From NCBI RefSeq assembly GCF_937129525.1, contig NZ_CAKZNK010000058.1, positions 1 to 49,935 of the forward strand: DNA of 49,935 nt, in the 5' to 3' direction. Shown piece by piece: positions 34,031-42,588 of the stretch (positions are counted from its first letter, which is position 1; each line of letters begins with the position of its first letter). The translations under genes were made by a program, and so were the position numbers. Below the pieces are notes generated by a model. That model did not search any database. It saw nothing but the letters and a program-made list of their open reading frames with translations, and had not been told where the DNA came from. This DNA is from an uncultured Chloroflexus sp. (GTDB lineage Bacteria > Chloroflexota > Chloroflexia > Chloroflexales > Chloroflexaceae).

Positions 34031-35497
34031 ATGATAGTCGCTGTCCGTACCCGCAATATCATCCTGGCGCTGTGCTCAACACTGCTCATTATCCTTCTGG
34101 CACTCCAGCAGTTTCCTGTGATCGCTGCGCCACTTGCCCAGCTCAATTTCATCTGGAATCCTACTTCAACCAATTCTTCCGGGACACCCGGCCAGGTTTC
34201 AATAGCTGTGACTGCAACCCTCACCAATCAAGGACCTGCCGACACGTTCAATATCGTTGCCACGCCACCGGCTACCTGGCCGGCAGTCACGATTGCGCCA
34301 AGTTCTTCTATTACCATTAACGCCAACAGCAGCCAGAGCTTTACCTTCTTCTACAACATTCCAGCCACAGCCGCTCCCGGCACGTATGTGATTGATATTA
34401 CGGCTTCTCGCGCCAGCGCGCCCGGCACGACAGCGCTATTTCGGATCGTAGTGCAGGTTAATGCACCGACACCAACGCCGACTCTGTCACCCACAATCAC
34501 ACCAACTCCTGCCGGGATCTGTTCCGATGGCTTCGAGCCTGACAACTTCCCTGCCCAGGCTAAACGAATCGATGTGCAGATCCCGCAAGAACACGTCATC
34601 TGTCCCACCGGCGATGAGGACTGGTTGTATTTTGGTGGCGTTGCCGGCAAGGTGTACACGATTGATGTGCCGGTCATGCGACCTGGTATCGATCTGTCGC
34701 TCGAATTACTCGATAGTAATTTCAATCGGGTAGCTTTCAATGATGATTTTTATAACCGTGATCCGGCGAATCCCAATCCCGGCGATACCCGACCAAGAAT
34801 TACCTTCCGCAGCCCGGCAGATGAAAGTTACTATATCAAGGTGCGCGATACTGCCGGGCGCGGTGGCACTGATTACTCGTATGTGATCGTGTTGCTCGAT
34901 GAGAGCAATGGCCCTACGCCAGCGCCGGCTGAGTCGGTCTGTCTTGACATCTTTGAGCCGGATGGTTTGCCTGAACAAGCCCGGCTGATCACTTCGAACG
35001 AAGTGCAGGAGAATCGCCGACTCTGCCCTAGCGGTGACGCTGACTGGGTGACCTTCTTTGCCAAAGCAGGTAAGCGCTACGTGATTTACACCGACACGCG
35101 CCGATACCGCGGATCCAATACGGTGAACAATGACACCGTAGCTGGCGCTGACACAGTGCTGGTACTGACCGACCGCGACGGTGTAAGCATTCTTGACCTC
35201 AATGATGACATGCCGGGTGGAAATACGCTTGATTCGCAGATTGAGTTTACGCCCAAAGTAGATGGCTTCTATTTCGCGCAGGTAAAGAACGTCGGTGATA
35301 TTGGCAATCAGTTCATTCGGTACGATCTGGTGTTGCTGCTTTGTCTGCCTGGTCAGACCGATTGTCGGCGTCCAGATGCGCCATTGCCCGGCTTGCCGGA
35401 GAATCCGGCCACGTTGCCGGCAACGTCAACGCCGATCAGGGCGCCGATTGTGACCGATCCAACTGCAACGCCATTACCGCCGACACCAACACCGTAG
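34031..35497 (+). CDS. Secreted protein with two PPC domains
   Basis: A 488-aa exported protein. Residues 1-33 are a signal sequence (RNIILALCSTLLIILLALQQ). Then comes an Ig-like NEW3-type domain (FNIVATPPATWPAVTIAPSS), a Pro/Thr linker, and two bacterial pre-peptidase C-terminal domains, each opening with C-x3-FEPD (ICSDGFEPDN; VCLDIFEPDG) and including C-P-x-GDxDW. The C-terminus is Pro/Thr-rich. ATG at 34031 is chosen because the promoter overlaps earlier ATGs. Such PPC domains usually sit on peptidases, but no catalytic domain is present. Confidence 0.83.
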   Translation: MIVAVRTRNIILALCSTLLIILLALQQFPVIAAPLAQLNFIWNPTSTNSSGTPGQVSIAVTATLTNQGPADTFNIVATPPATWPAVTIAPSSSITINANSSQSFTFFYNIPATAAPGTYVIDITASRASAPGTTALFRIVVQVNAPTPTPTLSPTITPTPAGICSDGFEPDNFPAQAKRIDVQIPQEHVICPTGDEDWLYFGGVAGKVYTIDVPVMRPGIDLSLELLDSNFNRVAFNDDFYNRDPANPNPGDTRPRITFRSPADESYYIKVRDTAGRGGTDYSYVIVLLDESNGPTPAPAESVCLDIFEPDGLPEQARLITSNEVQENRRLCPSGDADWVTFFAKAGKRYVIYTDTRRYRGSNTVNNDTVAGADTVLVLTDRDGVSILDLNDDMPGGNTLDSQIEFTPKVDGFYFAQVKNVGDIGNQFIRYDLVLLLCLPGQTDCRRPDAPLPGLPENPATLPATSTPIRAPIVTDPTATPLPPTPTP

Positions 35498-35512
35498 ACA
35501 AGCAGAGCAGCA

Positions 35513-36667
35513 ATGCCGGTTCGTATACCAGATGGCGCTGAAGTTCTGTCTGAACTGACTGCACAATTCGGACAGCGGTTGCCAACTTCAGCGGCAGAGG
35601 CGATGGCAGCAGCCCAGATCAATGCCCGCCTGCGTCAGGCGGGCTTCAGTGTTGATACGCGCCCATTGCCAACAGTCGCCCATCCCGGCGCCAGATTTGC
35701 GTCGGTTGCGGTCGCGCTGCTGGTAGCAATCGCCTTAGCCGTCTGGCATCCGGTTAGTGGGATCATCATTGGGCTGGGGCTGATGGCATGTTTGATGGTT
35801 GATGCACTCTACACCCCATTGCCAGTCTGGCGGCAATCACATTTGAGTCAGAACATTATCGCGGCCCGCCCGATCGAAGGCGCAACTGCCGAACGTCCCG
35901 GTCAACCGCGCTGGCGCATGGTATTGCTCGCTCCGCTGGACACTCCGCCAGTCTGGCGCGGCATAACCCGTTTGATCGCGCCGACCCGCGAAGGTCTCTT
36001 TGCTCGTCTGACTCTGTGTAGTCTACCGATAGCTATTGCGGTGAGTGCCACTTCGTGGCCGGTCTTGCGCTGGATGCTCGCATCAGGAGCGCTGATCGGC
36101 GCGCTGGTGTTACTCTGGACTACTCGCCGGCCCGTGCCGCTTATGCAACCTGATGGCGGTCTGGCGGCGCTGGCGACCTTACTGGTCGCGGCACAACAAC
36201 TATCTGGCCTGCGCCACGTTGAAGTGTGGCCTGTCGCCATTGGCGCTGCCCATTGTAGCCAGAATGGGATCAGCGACCTGATCAAGCGTTACCCGTTTGA
36301 ACGCGAACAGACAGTAATGATTGGATTGGGACCGCTCACCGCCGGTCAGCTTACAATTATGAGTCGCGAAGGTGTCTTTCGGCACGAGCAGGCGGATCCG
36401 TTGCTGATCCGTCTGGCAATGGCGGCAGATCGCGCCGATCCGGTCATTGACCTCGAACCACGCGCGCAAGCCGTCCGGAATGAATTGCTATCACCCTTGC
36501 AGCAACGCGGCTTTCGCGTGTTGGGTATCCGCGCAGCGGCGAACGGGGTAACCTCACTTGATCCCCAACTGGTAGAACGCGCCGCGCGATTGATCGTCGC
36601 GATTGCCCACACCCTTGAGATTGAGTCTGAGACGAACGATGATCTATCTGCTTTACGGACCAAATGA
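35513..36667 (+). CDS. Membrane protein resembling a metal-site-less M28 peptidase
   Basis: A 384-aa protein. The N-terminus (LTAQFGQRLPTSAAEAMAAA) and SQNIIAARP, then MVLLAPLDTPP, follow the plan of M28 aminopeptidases, in which VVLVAHYDS carries the first zinc ligand; here the His is Pro and the Asp that follows is in LDT. The downstream Asp and Glu-Glu sites are also absent (PDGGLAAL). Four hydrophobic helices lie at about 62-79, 82-99, 164-181 and 186-203. A binding, non-catalytic role is inferred. It overlaps holA by 29 nt. Confidence 0.65.
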   Translation: MPVRIPDGAEVLSELTAQFGQRLPTSAAEAMAAAQINARLRQAGFSVDTRPLPTVAHPGARFASVAVALLVAIALAVWHPVSGIIIGLGLMACLMVDALYTPLPVWRQSHLSQNIIAARPIEGATAERPGQPRWRMVLLAPLDTPPVWRGITRLIAPTREGLFARLTLCSLPIAIAVSATSWPVLRWMLASGALIGALVLLWTTRRPVPLMQPDGGLAALATLLVAAQQLSGLRHVEVWPVAIGAAHCSQNGISDLIKRYPFEREQTVMIGLGPLTAGQLTIMSREGVFRHEQADPLLIRLAMAADRADPVIDLEPRAQAVRNELLSPLQQRGFRVLGIRAAANGVTSLDPQLVERAARLIVAIAHTLEIESETNDDLSALRTK

Positions 36668-37610
36668 ACTGGCGCGCAGCGAGGCGCTGGCCGAATTACG
36701 CGCCCACTTGCCGGCAGAGGTAGCCGACCTCAATATAAGCGTGCTTGATGGTCGTAAATTGACCATCGAGCAACTGGTAGCCGCCTGTGAAGCGCATCCT
36801 TTTCTGGCTGAACGGCGACTGGTGATCGTCTATGATGCGCTGAAACATAGCAAAGCCGGCAAAGCGCGCGAAGAGCTGCGCGATTATTGCGAGCGTGTGC
36901 CGGCGACCTGTGATCTTGTCTTTGTTGAGCAGGAAGAGGTCGATCGCCGTCACTTGCTGTTTACTTACCTGAGCAAACGCGGCGTGGTACGCGAATTTCC
37001 ACTGCTCAGCGGGCAAGAGCTGCTGCGCTGGATCGAGCGCAGAGCCAGGCTCCTCGAAGTAACGATTGAACCGGCTGCCGCGCAGCGATTAGTCGATCTG
37101 GCCGGTAACGAGAGTCGCTTGCTGGCAAACGAGCTGGCAAAACTGGCGAATTACGCTGGCAAAGGGGGGCGGATCGATCTGGCGGCGGTTGAACGGCTGG
37201 TTACCGATCAGCAAGAGCAGAATCTCTTTACCTTTCTTGACGATCTGAGCGGGCGCCGCCTGGGGTCGGCGCTCCGTGGCGCGCGCGCTTTAATCGAAGA
37301 TGGCGAAGCGCCTTCCTATGTGTTGTTTATGCTGGCGCGTCAGATACGGATTCTGCTGCATGTGAAGCAACTACTCGGGCAGCGGAAACGATCCGATGAC
37401 ATTGCCAGCGCGCTAGGCCTAAAGCCGTTTGTGGCGCGGAAAGCAGCCGATCAGGCACGAAACTTCACTGCCACTGAACTCATAGCGGCTCACGACCGCC
37501 TGCTGGAACTCGACCACGCCATCAAGACCGGGAAGATTCAGGCCGAAACGGCGCTGGAACTCTTCGTGGTCGAGATGTGTCAGACACAACCGGCGCGCGC
37601 CGAGCGGTAG
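36639..37610 (+). CDS. holA: DNA polymerase III subunit delta
   Basis: A 323-aa delta subunit of the clamp loader. MIYLLYGPNELARSEALAEL at the N-terminus is the (degenerate) nucleotide-binding region of the family, and LDDLSGRRLGSALRGARALIEDGE and FMLARQIRILLHVKQLL are the conserved C-terminal blocks. The ATG at 36639 lies inside the previous gene. A 9-bp hairpin follows the stop. Confidence 0.9.
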   Translation: MIYLLYGPNELARSEALAELRAHLPAEVADLNISVLDGRKLTIEQLVAACEAHPFLAERRLVIVYDALKHSKAGKAREELRDYCERVPATCDLVFVEQEEVDRRHLLFTYLSKRGVVREFPLLSGQELLRWIERRARLLEVTIEPAAAQRLVDLAGNESRLLANELAKLANYAGKGGRIDLAAVERLVTDQQEQNLFTFLDDLSGRRLGSALRGARALIEDGEAPSYVLFMLARQIRILLHVKQLLGQRKRSDDIASALGLKPFVARKAADQARNFTATELIAAHDRLLELDHAIKTGKIQAETALELFVVEMCQTQPARAER

Positions 37611-37626
37611 TCCGGCAACAAACGAA

Positions 37627-37650
37627 GGCCTGACCCCTTGCGGTCAGGCC
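37627..37650. terminator. 9-bp perfect hairpin between holA and rpsT
   Basis: GGCCTGACC (37627-37635) and GGTCAGGCC (37642-37650) pair around CCTTGC, 17 nt after holA and 54 nt after the end of convergent rpsT. Likely shared terminator. Confidence 0.65.
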
Positions 37651-37703
37651 CTGCCGGGCAATGTTGAGCACAAACGATCAGGACTTTGCCTGAACCGAAT
37701 TCA

Positions 37704-37994
37704 CTAAGCTGCCGAACCGGTCTGCGCTGCCGCAGCCAATGCTACCTTCTTGGCTTTCTGAGCCAGACGCGACTTGCGGCGAGCGGCGTTATTCTTATGA
37801 ATGATGCCCTTAACTGCGGCTTTATCGAGCGTACTGTAAGCCAGCCGCAGCGCAGCTTCATCTACCACACCGCTAGCCAGCGCTTGCTCGGCCTTCTTAA
37901 TCATCGTCTTGACGCGCGAGCGATACGATTGATTGCGCAAGTGCTTGCGTGCATCGCTGCGAATTCGTTTCTTTGCCGACTTTGTGTTCGCCAA
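37704..37994 (-). CDS. rpsT: 30S ribosomal protein S20
   Basis: A 96-aa S20 protein beginning at TTG (37994), preceded by GAGGAG on the minus strand; the sequence [20 protein letters not shown] and [12 protein letters not shown] are characteristic. The frame is open 14 codons farther, but those residues do not resemble S20. Alone on this strand, next to holA as in many bacteria. Its leader carries a hairpin (38040-38059). Confidence 0.93.
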   Translation of the reverse strand: MANTKSAKKRIRSDARKHLRNQSYRSRVKTMIKKAEQALASGVVDEAALRLAYSTLDKAAVKGIIHKNNAARRKSRLAQKAKKVALAAAAQTGSAA

Positions 37995-38039
37995 GGTCAA
38001 ACTCCTCGGATATAATTGGCGCGTTATGTGACACATGAA

Positions 38040-38059
38040 GCGGCGAGCTTGCTCGCCGC
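38040..38059 (-). promoter_or_regulatory. 9-bp inverted repeat in the rpsT leader
   Basis: GCGGCGAGC (38040-38048) and GCTCGCCGC (38051-38059) are perfectly complementary with a TT spacer. It is 45-65 nt upstream of the rpsT TTG start and downstream of its probable promoter. A leader hairpin for S20 control, or a stop for stray transcription toward murJ. Confidence 0.45.
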
Positions 38060-38070
38060 GCTAGTCCTAA

Positions 38071-38099
38071 AGTATAGCATAGGAATACCAGCCGTGCAA
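38071..38099 (-). promoter_or_regulatory. Promoter candidate for rpsT
   Basis: On the minus strand TTGCAC (38099-38094) and TATACT (38076-38071) are separated by 17 bp. The predicted start near 38064 gives rpsT a 70-nt leader containing the 9-bp inverted repeat. Confidence 0.5.
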
Positions 38100-39677
38100 C
38101 TGCGCGCCGTCTTGCGCCGTCTCAGCACTCAGCGCAACAGCCTGATCGTGATGGGAGGCTTCGTCTTAAGCCGTCTGACCGGTCTGCTCCGCGACATTGT
38201 CGCCTCGTATTACTTCGGTACCTCCGCCGATATGGCAGCTTACAGCGCTGCTATCAGCACGGTCGATCTGCTTTACCTGGTTATCATCGGTGGAGCGCTC
38301 GGCAGCAGCTTTATTCCGGTCTTTATCGAGCTGTGGGAGCGCGAACAACCAGAACGGGCCTGGGAACTGGCCGGCGCCGTGGTTACGTGGGCGTTGATCG
38401 CGCTGGCGATCGCCAGCGTTGCGCTCTTTGCGGCTGCGCCGTGGATTGTTCCGTTCCTCTATGGCGGACAGGGCTTTACGCCCGCGACTCTCGACCTGAT
38501 CGTTGCCCTGACCCGACTTTTCCTGCTCTCACCGCTTTTGCTTGGCCTGGGTGGATTGGCGATGGCGGCGCTCAATGCCCGTGATCGTTTTACAATGCCC
38601 TCACTGGCACCCAGCATCTACAACATCGGCATCATCGGTGGGGCCTTGCTGGCGCCGTGGCTCGGTATCTGGGGTATGGCCTGGGGGGTTGTGATCGGTG
38701 CGCTCGGCTACCTGCTCATTCAGTTGCCGGCCCTGGTTGCAATCGGGATGCGGCTCCAGCTTCATTTAGGCCGCAACCTGCCCGAACTAACCCGAGTGGC
38801 GCGAGCAATGGGGCCGCGAGTTGTCGGACAAGCCGCCGCGCATCTGAGCATTGTCGCCACTCTGGCGCTTGCGGCCCGGTTACCTGACGGTGACGCGAAG
38901 CTAGCCGGATTACGCTGGGCCTATCAGTTGATGCTCTTGCCCTACGGCATCTTTGCGCTCAGCCTGAGCACCGTTGCCTTTCCACGCCTTGCGCGCCTGG
39001 TAGCGGAAGGTCAGCTCAATATATTGATTGATGAAGTGCGAACAACGCTAGAACGCATCCTCTGGCTGACGTTGCCGGCCACGGCAGGGTTGCTCACTCT
39101 TGGCCCTGCCCTGGCCCGCGCCCTGTTTGAACGCGGCGCATTCGACACCCTCTCGCTCAACTACACAGCCGGCGCGCTGACCGGCTACGCCTTCGCACTA
39201 CCGGCCTTTGCTGCCTCTGAGATCATGATTCGCACATTCTACGCCATGCAGCGCACCTGGCCGCCGGTGCTGATTGGAATAGGACAGGTCACGCTCAATC
39301 TCGGCCTGGGCGTCACTCTGCTGATTGCCGGCGCCGATGTGAGTGGGCTGGCAATCGCGTTCAGTATCGCCAATTCGATCGAAGCACTGGCGCTGGCGCT
39401 GCTATTGGGGCCGGTGTTGCCAGGTCTCTGGCGCAACCCGGCTCTGTGGCGACGATTGCTGACAGCTTTGATCGCCAGTCTGGTCGCAGGGCTATTCTGG
39501 TGGAGCACACGTGAGCTTATTCCCGGCGGCACACCAGCGGCGCCCTACAACTGGACAAACGATCTGCCGGGACTGGTGGTTGGATTAGTCGTAGCAGGAA
39601 CAGGTGGAGCCGCGCTCTACATCGGGCTGACCCTCAACATGATTCGATCAACAAAACACCAGGGTACGCCGGGCTAA
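38094..39677 (+). CDS. murJ: Lipid II flippase MurJ
   Basis: A 527-aa MurJ/MviN protein that flips lipid II across the cytoplasmic membrane. NSLIVMGGFVLSRLTGLLRD at the N-terminus, FGTSADMAAYSAA, GGALGSSFIPVFIE and RALFERGAFDTLSLNYTAGAL are family motifs, with about 14 membrane helices. GTG at 38094 is supported by AGGA at 38081 and by the family N-terminus; the frame is open to 38016. Peptidoglycan export is expected even for Gram-type-ambiguous Chloroflexota. Confidence 0.9.
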   Translation: MQLRAVLRRLSTQRNSLIVMGGFVLSRLTGLLRDIVASYYFGTSADMAAYSAAISTVDLLYLVIIGGALGSSFIPVFIELWEREQPERAWELAGAVVTWALIALAIASVALFAAAPWIVPFLYGGQGFTPATLDLIVALTRLFLLSPLLLGLGGLAMAALNARDRFTMPSLAPSIYNIGIIGGALLAPWLGIWGMAWGVVIGALGYLLIQLPALVAIGMRLQLHLGRNLPELTRVARAMGPRVVGQAAAHLSIVATLALAARLPDGDAKLAGLRWAYQLMLLPYGIFALSLSTVAFPRLARLVAEGQLNILIDEVRTTLERILWLTLPATAGLLTLGPALARALFERGAFDTLSLNYTAGALTGYAFALPAFAASEIMIRTFYAMQRTWPPVLIGIGQVTLNLGLGVTLLIAGADVSGLAIAFSIANSIEALALALLLGPVLPGLWRNPALWRRLLTALIASLVAGLFWWSTRELIPGGTPAAPYNWTNDLPGLVVGLVVAGTGGAALYIGLTLNMIRSTKHQGTPG

Positions 39678-39707
39678 AACGGCCCGCAGCGTCCCCGGCC
39701 TTCACTA

Positions 39708-41189
39708 TCATGCCTCTTCGGCAACCAGATTGGCCACAATCGCGCCCGAGGCAATCACGCCGGGCAAACCGGCGCCAGGATGAGTGCCGGCGCCGACAAG
39801 GTAGAGATTCTCAATGTCTTCCGAACGGTTATGAGGTCGGAACCAGGCCGACTGGGTTAAGATGGGTTGAATCGAAAAACCGGCGCCGAGATAGCTATTG
39901 AGCGCATCGCGATAGTAGCGCGGATCGACCATGTGCTCAACCACGATATGGCGGCGGAGATCCGGCAGATAGTGCTCTTCGAGGAACGTCAGGATCGCCT
40001 CACGCAACCGTGGCCCGGCGACAGTCCAATCGATTGATGCAGCCAGATTGGGCACCGGTGTCAACACATAGAGCGCTTCGTGGCCAGGAGGCGCCAGGGT
40101 AGGATCGTTGTGCGAAGGTCGATGCAGGTAGAGCGAGAAATCATCGGCTAACTGCTTGCGGTTGAAGATGTCGTCAAGCAGCCCTTTGTAGCGTTCGCTA
40201 AAGATGATATTGTGCTGCACCAAACGACCATCGTCGTAGCGGCGATTGATTCCGAGATAAATGACTGCCAGCGACATACTGTAGCGCAAGCGCTGCAACC
40301 GACGATCGGTCTGCACTTTGCGGTAGCGGGGCGGAATGAGGCGCATATAGGTTTGCGGCACATCAGCATTTGAAACCACGATCTCGGCTGGGAAGAGGCG
40401 GCCATCCTGCACGCGGACTGCGCGCGCGCGGCGACCATCGATCACAATCTCAACCGCTTTAGCATTCAATTCGAGGCGACCGCCGAGTTCGGTAAAGAGC
40501 CGCACCATTGCATTGACGATGGCGCCGGTACCGCCGCGAGCATGGTAGACACCCCACTTGCGTTCGAGGTAATGCACCATGGCATAGATTGAGGTTGCGT
40601 CGAACGGGTTCCCGCCGATGAAGAGCGGATGGAACGAAAAACAGCGACGCAGAAAATCATCCTGGAAAAATTGGGAAACAAACTGATAGACACTCTGATA
40701 CGACTTCAGGCGAATCAGGTCGGGCGCAACCCGCAACATATCGCCAAAATGGAGAAAGGGCTTATCAATAAGGCTAAATCCCTTCTCAAAAATTGGGCGA
40801 GTGCTGGCAATGAAGCGTTTGTAACCTTCAACATCAGCCGGATTCCACCAGCGAATCTGCTCGATCAAAGCCTGTTCATCATCACCGTATTCGAGGTAAC
40901 GCCCCTCGTGATTAAACAGGCGATAATAGGGCTGACATGGTTCAAGGGTAAAATAGTCTTCTCGTCGCTTGCCGGCCAACTGCCAGAGTTCATCAAACAT
41001 AAACGGGGCTGTAATCACGGTAGGGCCGCTATCGAACGTATAGCCTCTGGTCTGATAAACATAGGCGCGGCCACCGGGTCGATCGCGCTGCTCGAGGATC
41101 GTCACAGCATGACCCTGTGCAGCCAACCGGATTGCGGCACTGAGGCCGCCAAAACCACTGCCAATCACCACAATTTGCTTTTGTGCCAT
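39708..41189 (-). CDS. crtI: Phytoene desaturase
   Basis: A 493-aa CrtI-type desaturase: [20 protein letters not shown] is the FAD site, [20 protein letters not shown] follows, and [20 protein letters not shown] is the diagnostic C-terminal motif. It desaturates phytoene to lycopene or neurosporene in carotenoid synthesis. Met at 41189 is used; a Met six codons upstream (41207) is possible. It lies 14 kb from the CrtD-like gene on the same strand. No crtB is in the window. Confidence 0.93.
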   Translation of the reverse strand: MAQKQIVVIGSGFGGLSAAIRLAAQGHAVTILEQRDRPGGRAYVYQTRGYTFDSGPTVITAPFMFDELWQLAGKRREDYFTLEPCQPYYRLFNHEGRYLEYGDDEQALIEQIRWWNPADVEGYKRFIASTRPIFEKGFSLIDKPFLHFGDMLRVAPDLIRLKSYQSVYQFVSQFFQDDFLRRCFSFHPLFIGGNPFDATSIYAMVHYLERKWGVYHARGGTGAIVNAMVRLFTELGGRLELNAKAVEIVIDGRRARAVRVQDGRLFPAEIVVSNADVPQTYMRLIPPRYRKVQTDRRLQRLRYSMSLAVIYLGINRRYDDGRLVQHNIIFSERYKGLLDDIFNRKQLADDFSLYLHRPSHNDPTLAPPGHEALYVLTPVPNLAASIDWTVAGPRLREAILTFLEEHYLPDLRRHIVVEHMVDPRYYRDALNSYLGAGFSIQPILTQSAWFRPHNRSEDIENLYLVGAGTHPGAGLPGVIASGAIVANLVAEEA

Positions 41190-41403
41190 ACCACAATGAC
41201 CTTGCATTATCTAACTGCGGCGCGCCGAAACGCCGTCTGGAAACCGGCCATGCCGATTGTAACGAGGAAAAACCGCCAGAACAGAGAGAGTTTATCGGCG
41301 TGGAGTAAAGGATTGATAACCGGAAGGTAGCGATATTTGCCATACCATCAGCGTTGACAACTAAACGACCAAACCCGATGTTGAACACGGTTCGTTAACG
41401 GTG

Positions 41404-41430
41404 GCAACGCCTGATAAATTTATCGGTTGC
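41404..41430. promoter_or_regulatory. Palindromic site upstream of crtI
   Basis: GATAAATTTATC (41413-41424) is a perfect 12-bp palindrome, flanked by GCAAC (41404-41408) and GTTGC (41426-41430), which also match. It lies about 215 nt upstream of crtI. The symmetry is that of a dimeric regulator operator; no regulator gene is nearby. Confidence 0.35.
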
Positions 41431-41509
41431 AAGGCCGATCCGCAAGCGACCAGTTATGAGCAACACTAACAATTCCATGTAGCGGCCATTGCAGGTAAAG
41501 CAGGAATTA

Positions 41510-41553
41510 TTTGTATATCGCGACATTATTCTTTGTATATCGTGGCATTATTC
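41510..41553. repeat. Two 22-bp tandem repeats
   Basis: Units 41510-41531 and 41532-41553 both read TTTGTATATCG, then cGACATTATTC or tGGCATTATTC, differing at two bases. They abut exactly. They lie 50-70 nt upstream of the promoter candidate for the sco gene and may be operator or activator sites. Confidence 0.7.
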
Positions 41554-41576
41554 ACTGTGAATAGACTGGCAAACAG

Positions 41577-41604
41577 TTGCAAGACCGCAACTGCTTGTTA
41601 TAAC
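41577..41604 (+). promoter_or_regulatory. Promoter candidate for the sco-oxidase operon
   Basis: TTGCAA (41577-41582) and TATAAC (41599-41604) have a 16-bp spacer. A 7-bp inverted repeat (CAGTTGC and GCAACTG, 41574-41592) overlaps the -35 box. The position suits the oxidase genes beginning at 41677. Confidence 0.35.
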
Positions 41605-41629
41605 CGCTTTACTCCGCTACGACCGATCG

Positions 41630-41664
41630 CTAGGTATACTCGCCTTGCAAGCGAGTATAGCTAG
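41630..41664 (+). promoter_or_regulatory. 14-bp near-perfect inverted repeat before sco
   Basis: CTAGGTATACTCGC (41630-41643) and GCGAGTATAGCTAG (41651-41664) pair with one mismatch around a 7-nt loop. It ends 12 nt before the ATG of the sco gene. It is either a leader hairpin that can mask initiation or an operator. Confidence 0.5.
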
Positions 41665-41676
41665 ACGGATCGCAAG

Positions 41677-42402
41677 ATGCGGCCAGGAATAGCCATCAGG
41701 TCAACCACAACTCAGCTCAGTGATCGAGCCGCAATCGCCCCACGTCTTTTGATCAGGTCGGGTATCGTCCTGTTCATCGTTCTACTGGCGATCTTCTTAT
41801 GGTTCGTGATCGCCCGTCCGGTTAAAGTACTGCCACGCGGCGAACAGTTTCCACCCTTTGCGCTGACCGATCAGCGTGGCACGCGCTTGCTCGACAGCGA
41901 CTTACGGGGACGAATAGTATTCGTCAGCCTGATGCACAGCCGCTGCGGCGATGCATGCGCCGAGCAAACGAGGCGCTTACTTGAACTACGCCAGGCCCTC
42001 CAAACCAGCGGACGATTGGGCAGCGAGGTTATCTTTCTGACCATCACCCTCGATCCGATACACGACACCCCTGCCGATCTATCGGCGCTGGCCGGTCAAC
42101 TTGGGGTTGATCCGCAGAGCTGGCGCTTTGTCACTGGCGATCCACGTGAGGTCAAGCAGGTGGTTGGCGGTGGATTAGGTGTTTACTACACCGAAGCTGA
42201 CGAAACGGGCAACCTCTATGCAGAACGACGAACTTTTCTCATCGATCCCAGCGGGATGATCCGCACCTCGTACCCGGCTGAAGGACCGCCACTTGCCATT
42301 GCGCTCCGTGACATCGACCTGCTCAGTCGCGAGATGGCCAGTAGTGGCGCGATGCGGTTCGTGTACGAAGCGTCTCATCTATTTGTGTGTTATCCAGAGT
42401 AG
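41677..42402 (+). CDS. Sco1/SenC-like protein
   Basis: A 241-aa membrane-anchored thioredoxin-fold protein: helix at about 27-46, then a Sco domain with C90-x3-C94 in SLMHSRCGDACAEQT and LDPIHDTPADL. Sco proteins deliver copper to CuA of cytochrome oxidase, and this gene directly precedes an oxidase with a CuA subunit. The third copper ligand, a His six residues before the conserved LID segment (ERRTFLIDPSG), appears to be Ala. It begins the oxidase operon. Confidence 0.85.
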   Translation: MRPGIAIRSTTTQLSDRAAIAPRLLIRSGIVLFIVLLAIFLWFVIARPVKVLPRGEQFPPFALTDQRGTRLLDSDLRGRIVFVSLMHSRCGDACAEQTRRLLELRQALQTSGRLGSEVIFLTITLDPIHDTPADLSALAGQLGVDPQSWRFVTGDPREVKQVVGGGLGVYYTEADETGNLYAERRTFLIDPSGMIRTSYPAEGPPLAIALRDIDLLSREMASSGAMRFVYEASHLFVCYPE

Positions 42403-42420
42403 TCTTCAAGGAGGAAAAGG

Positions 42421-42588
42421 ATGTCAAGCTACCGCCGCCCATCGGACGACGAACACGAGCATGACGACGATCATGAGCCGCCGCGCGGCGCGCTCTTCAT
42501 CACGTTAGGGTTCTTGCTCGCCCTCAGCATCTTGTGGATGCAAGTTTACCTGACTTTGCTGAATAACGGAGGGATACCGGCGTCATGA
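42421..42588 (+). CDS. Small one-helix oxidase subunit (IIa-like)
   Basis: A 55-aa protein read directly: an N-terminal charged part with DDEHEHDDDHEPP, then one membrane helix GALFITLGFLLALSILWMQV and a short tail. AAGGAGGAAAAGG lies just before the ATG, and the stop TGA overlaps the ATG of subunit II. In Thermus ba3 oxidase a short single-helix subunit IIa is encoded in this position. The His/Asp-rich head is unusual and may bind metal. Confidence 0.75.
   Translation: MSSYRRPSDDEHEHDDDHEPPRGALFITLGFLLALSILWMQVYLTLLNNGGIPAS

Larger units (their letters stand above)
41190..41676. other. Divergent regulatory region between crtI and the sco gene
   Basis: 487 nt without a gene between two divergent genes. 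It holds a 12-bp AT palindrome with outer arms, two 22-bp tandem repeats, a possible promoter and a 14-bp inverted repeat, which are described separately. No RNA gene seen. Confidence 0.6.
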
